A stretch of 64,000 nucleotides of DNA from CATOSK01 sp034423195 (GTDB taxonomy: Bacteria; Chloroflexota; Dehalococcoidia; Lucifugimonadales; UBA3495), in NCBI GenBank assembly GCA_034423195.1, contig DAOUIZ010000021.1, forward strand, positions 8,176-72,175, in the 5' to 3' direction. The notes under the pieces were generated by a model, which saw only the letters and a program-made list of their open reading frames with translations, made no database searches and was not told the DNA's origin. The position numbers and the translations under genes were made by a program. Below are positions 61,970-64,000 of this stretch, piece after piece; within the stretch, counting starts at the first letter, position 1, and the number at the start of each line of letters is the position of its first letter.

Positions 61970-62215
61970 TTAACCGGTTTGCCCGCCTAGGTGCGCTACC
62001 AAATCACCTACGGTGCTGTACTTGGCACAGTCGTCGGGGCTGAAGGAGACGCCGAATTCGTCAGCCACCAACTTGACAAAGGCAACGAAGTAAACTGACG
62101 ATATCCCTGAATCCCTCAGGCTTGAGTCCAAGTGCAAGGGTTCCCCCACCGAACGGCCTTCAATTTCGAGGTTTTCGTCCACCAATTTCCTCAATCGTTC
62201 CTCGACAGAAGCCAT
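61970..62215 (-). CDS. Free-standing acyl carrier protein
   Basis: The 81-residue protein has an ACP-like four-helix pattern: VEERLRKLVDENLEIEG, LHLDSSLRDSGISSVYFVAFVKLVADEFGVSFSPDD, and STVGDLVAHL. The phosphopantetheine site reads GISSV where most ACPs have G(I/L)DSL; the second Ser is the expected attachment residue and the preceding Asp is replaced. Upstream of the PKS on the same strand, it may load it or serve the ACP-less second module. ATG 62215 after GGAGGATC-type sequence. Confidence 0.8.
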   Translation of the reverse strand: MASVEERLRKLVDENLEIEGRSVGEPLHLDSSLRDSGISSVYFVAFVKLVADEFGVSFSPDDCAKYSTVGDLVAHLGGQTG

Positions 62216-62438
62216 AGTCCAAGATCCTCCAAGTGCCGCAGATTTCTAGAACCAGAGAACACCGTTAGCGTAACAAGGTGGGACTCTTAGGTCAATTCAA
62301 ACCGCACTCCCAATCAGGGCTGTCGCATTCGGATTTTGGTGAACTGGGAGAGGATGATGACTAGCAGCCTGTCCGAGAAACATGGTTGGCGAGTTGGAGC
62401 GGGTATGATGGAAGCAGTCCAGTCGCTGGGAGCCGGAG

Positions 62439-62540
62439 ATGAGCAAGACCTACCTGCCTTACGATCCTGACCAGCAGTTGTTGCTGCCGGCTGCGCTGCA
62501 GGACTGGTTGCCCTAGGACCACCTGCCCACCATCTCCCCG
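62439..62540 (+). pseudogene. IS1182-type transposase N-terminal fragment
   Basis: From ATG 62439 the frame reads MSKTYLPYDPDQQLLLPAAL then QDWLP, the usual start of transposases with PYDPDQ.LLLPP.L..WLPEDH; GAG is changed to TAG right after WLP. Nothing of the catalytic domain is left. The gap 62216-62733 has no other gene. Confidence 0.7.
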
Positions 62541-62733
62541 ACATTGACAGAAAAACACTCATCAAACGGCGAACAGACAATCGAAATCTGAATGTAAACA
62601 GACGGTTGATCCTCTCTTAAGGGAGACGAGACGACGGATTGTTGAGGCCGGAAGTCCGTAATTGACAGTAACCTGCATGTCTGCTGAAATTGGGCCATTA
62701 CAAGGCAGAATGGCAGAGATGGAGGAGAGCATT

Positions 62734-63717
62734 ATGGCAGGCAGGACTTTGATCTACGTCGGCGCCGAGGCGGATGGGCTGTATCGCAAGGAGGCGGGGG
62801 ATTCCCGTTGGGAGAAGCTGGCCAAGGGTATGCCGCCCTCCCCGCAGGTGCGGGCCATTGCGGTGCATCCCGAAGACTCCAGCACCGTCTTCGTTGGCAC
62901 CCAGCGCGGCGTCTACCGCTCCAATGACGGTGGCGACAGCTTCGAGCGCATGAACATGACCGAGGGCCGCATCGTGTGGTCCATCAAGTTCCATCCCCAC
63001 GATTCCAGCATCATGTTCCTGGGCACCGAGGGTGCCGAGGTGTTCAAGAGCACCGATGGCGGCGAGAACTGGGAGTACCTGTCCACCGTCGCCAACCCCG
63101 ACGCGGTGCAGATGGCCTTCGCCACCCGCATCCTGGGCATCGGCATTGAGGCGGGCGATACCAACCAGATGTACGCGGCGCTGGAAGTCGGCGGCGCGGC
63201 TCACAGCTCCGACGGCGGCCAGACCTGGACCATCGTCAACAGCGGGTTTGAAGGCGACGTTGACCTGTTGGACCTGCACGGCGTGACCGTGGGCGTCAAC
63301 GAGTCCGTGTTCATCTCCAACCGCACGGGCGTCTGGCGCACCCGCGACCGGGGGCAGAGTTGGGACAACCTCCATTTCGAAAGCTTCTCCGATATCCGCT
63401 ACTCCCGGGGAGTAGAGGTTGCGCCCAACGACCCCAGCACTCTTTACGCCTGCGTCGGCCTGAACTTCGGCAGCGAAGAGGGCGGCGTCCTGCGTTCCAC
63501 CGACGCCGGTGAGTCCTGGAGCCGGTTCGACCAGGGCATCCAGCCGTTGAGCACTACCTTCGGCATCGCCGTCAACGACCGATCGCCGGATCAGGTGTAC
63601 TTCTGCACCCGCAAGGGCCAGGTCTTTGGCACTCACGACGGCGGCGCCACCTGGCAGGGCCACGACCTCCCGGAGATGGCCGTCAACGTCAAGGCCATCG
63701 CCTGCACGTCGGCCTAA
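62734..63717 (+). CDS. Asp-box (BNR) beta-propeller protein
   Basis: The 327-residue protein from ATG 62734 (GGAGGAGAG upstream) contains repeated Asp-box motifs SxDGGxxW/F: RSNDGGDSFERM, KSTDGGENWEYL, SSDGGQTWTIV, RTRDRGQSWDNL, RSTDAGESWSRF, GTHDGGATWQGH, at intervals near 50 residues. It folds as a sialidase-like or YCF48/vps10-like propeller. There is no signal peptide and no sialidase active site, so an enzymatic claim is not supported. The function is unknown; similar proteins are abundant in Chloroflexota (inference). Confidence 0.85.
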   Translation: MAGRTLIYVGAEADGLYRKEAGDSRWEKLAKGMPPSPQVRAIAVHPEDSSTVFVGTQRGVYRSNDGGDSFERMNMTEGRIVWSIKFHPHDSSIMFLGTEGAEVFKSTDGGENWEYLSTVANPDAVQMAFATRILGIGIEAGDTNQMYAALEVGGAAHSSDGGQTWTIVNSGFEGDVDLLDLHGVTVGVNESVFISNRTGVWRTRDRGQSWDNLHFESFSDIRYSRGVEVAPNDPSTLYACVGLNFGSEEGGVLRSTDAGESWSRFDQGIQPLSTTFGIAVNDRSPDQVYFCTRKGQVFGTHDGGATWQGHDLPEMAVNVKAIACTSA

Positions 63718-63719
63718 TA

Positions 63720-64000
63720 CTACAGTCGCAGATAATGGTTAAGATGTTGGAGGCGGCGCTGGTAGTGGCATCGGCGGGCCCTGGCCTGGTGGCGGCGTCT
63801 CCAATGGGACCAGGCCAAGGACAGTTCGGGCGATCCCCCGGGCTGCCAAATCAACCGGCACAGCAGCCGGCGTACCTCGGGAACCGCGAACGGTATCAGG
63901 CTTGCATCCCAACCCGCATCTCCCCCTTTTTGCTCTCTGGGCCGGTGTTGGCCTGTCGCCGGACTACCGCCAGGCAGGCGTGGGCCAGCATGGCCAGGGT
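63720..64000 (-). pseudogene. IS701-like transposase C-terminal remnant, cut by window edge
   Basis: The minus strand encodes LAMLAHACLAVVRRQA up to a stop, then in another frame LIPFAVPEVRRLLCRLIWQP, SLAWSHWRRRHQARARRCHY and a stop at 63720. This is the typical IS701-type transposase end (WxxWRRRHQARAxxCHY), with a frameshift near 63905. Confidence 0.75.

Overview
The window is GC-rich, tightly packed bacterial DNA. The gene set (LON-domain protein, ComB, chlorite-dismutase-family protein with ferredoxin, GAF/kinase/response-regulator hybrid, interspersed hairpin repeats) suggests a Chloroflexota lineage, perhaps SAR202/Dehalococcoidia-like. This placement is inference; no rRNA or tRNA was found.

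1-29 kb is mostly housekeeping and metabolism: SMP-30-like propellers, CPA2 and CaCA antiporters, leuB, mnmA-rnhB-yraN, comB, a Cld-family protein with 7Fe ferredoxin and Lrp regulator, an M20 peptidase, a membrane sulfite-oxidase-like protein and an MFS carrier. Two genes here look truncated by in-frame TGA, but in both the TGA sits at a family-conserved Cys and is followed by a hairpin at the bacterial SECIS distance. I read them as selenoproteins: a BtuF-like binding protein (Sec98, CxxU) and an OsmC-family protein (Sec119).

29-37.4 kb (minus strand) is a compact triterpenoid/sterol-type cluster: squalene-epoxidase-like flavoprotein, an oxidosqualene cyclase with the DCTAE signature, an RND/MMPL transporter and a GPP34-cytochrome P450 fusion. 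It would make, oxidise and move a cyclised oxidosqualene product.

37.7-50 kb is a defence/mobile island: a kinase-response-regulator hybrid without its phosphoacceptor domain, an IS630 remnant, a five-gene operon with a BrxD-like ATPase, an SNF2 helicase and three unknown proteins, a broken hicA-hsdM chimera, toxin-antitoxin genes and an intact hsdR with no working hsdM and no hsdS.

50.7-62.2 kb (minus strand) holds a 3454-residue type I PKS (KS-AT-DH-MT-ER-KR-ACP then KS and a degenerate AT) preceded by a free ACP. The right end has transposase remnants and an Asp-box propeller protein. The most novel elements are the Sec-containing BtuF-like protein, the OSC/GPP34-P450 cluster and the five-gene BrxD/SNF2 operon.
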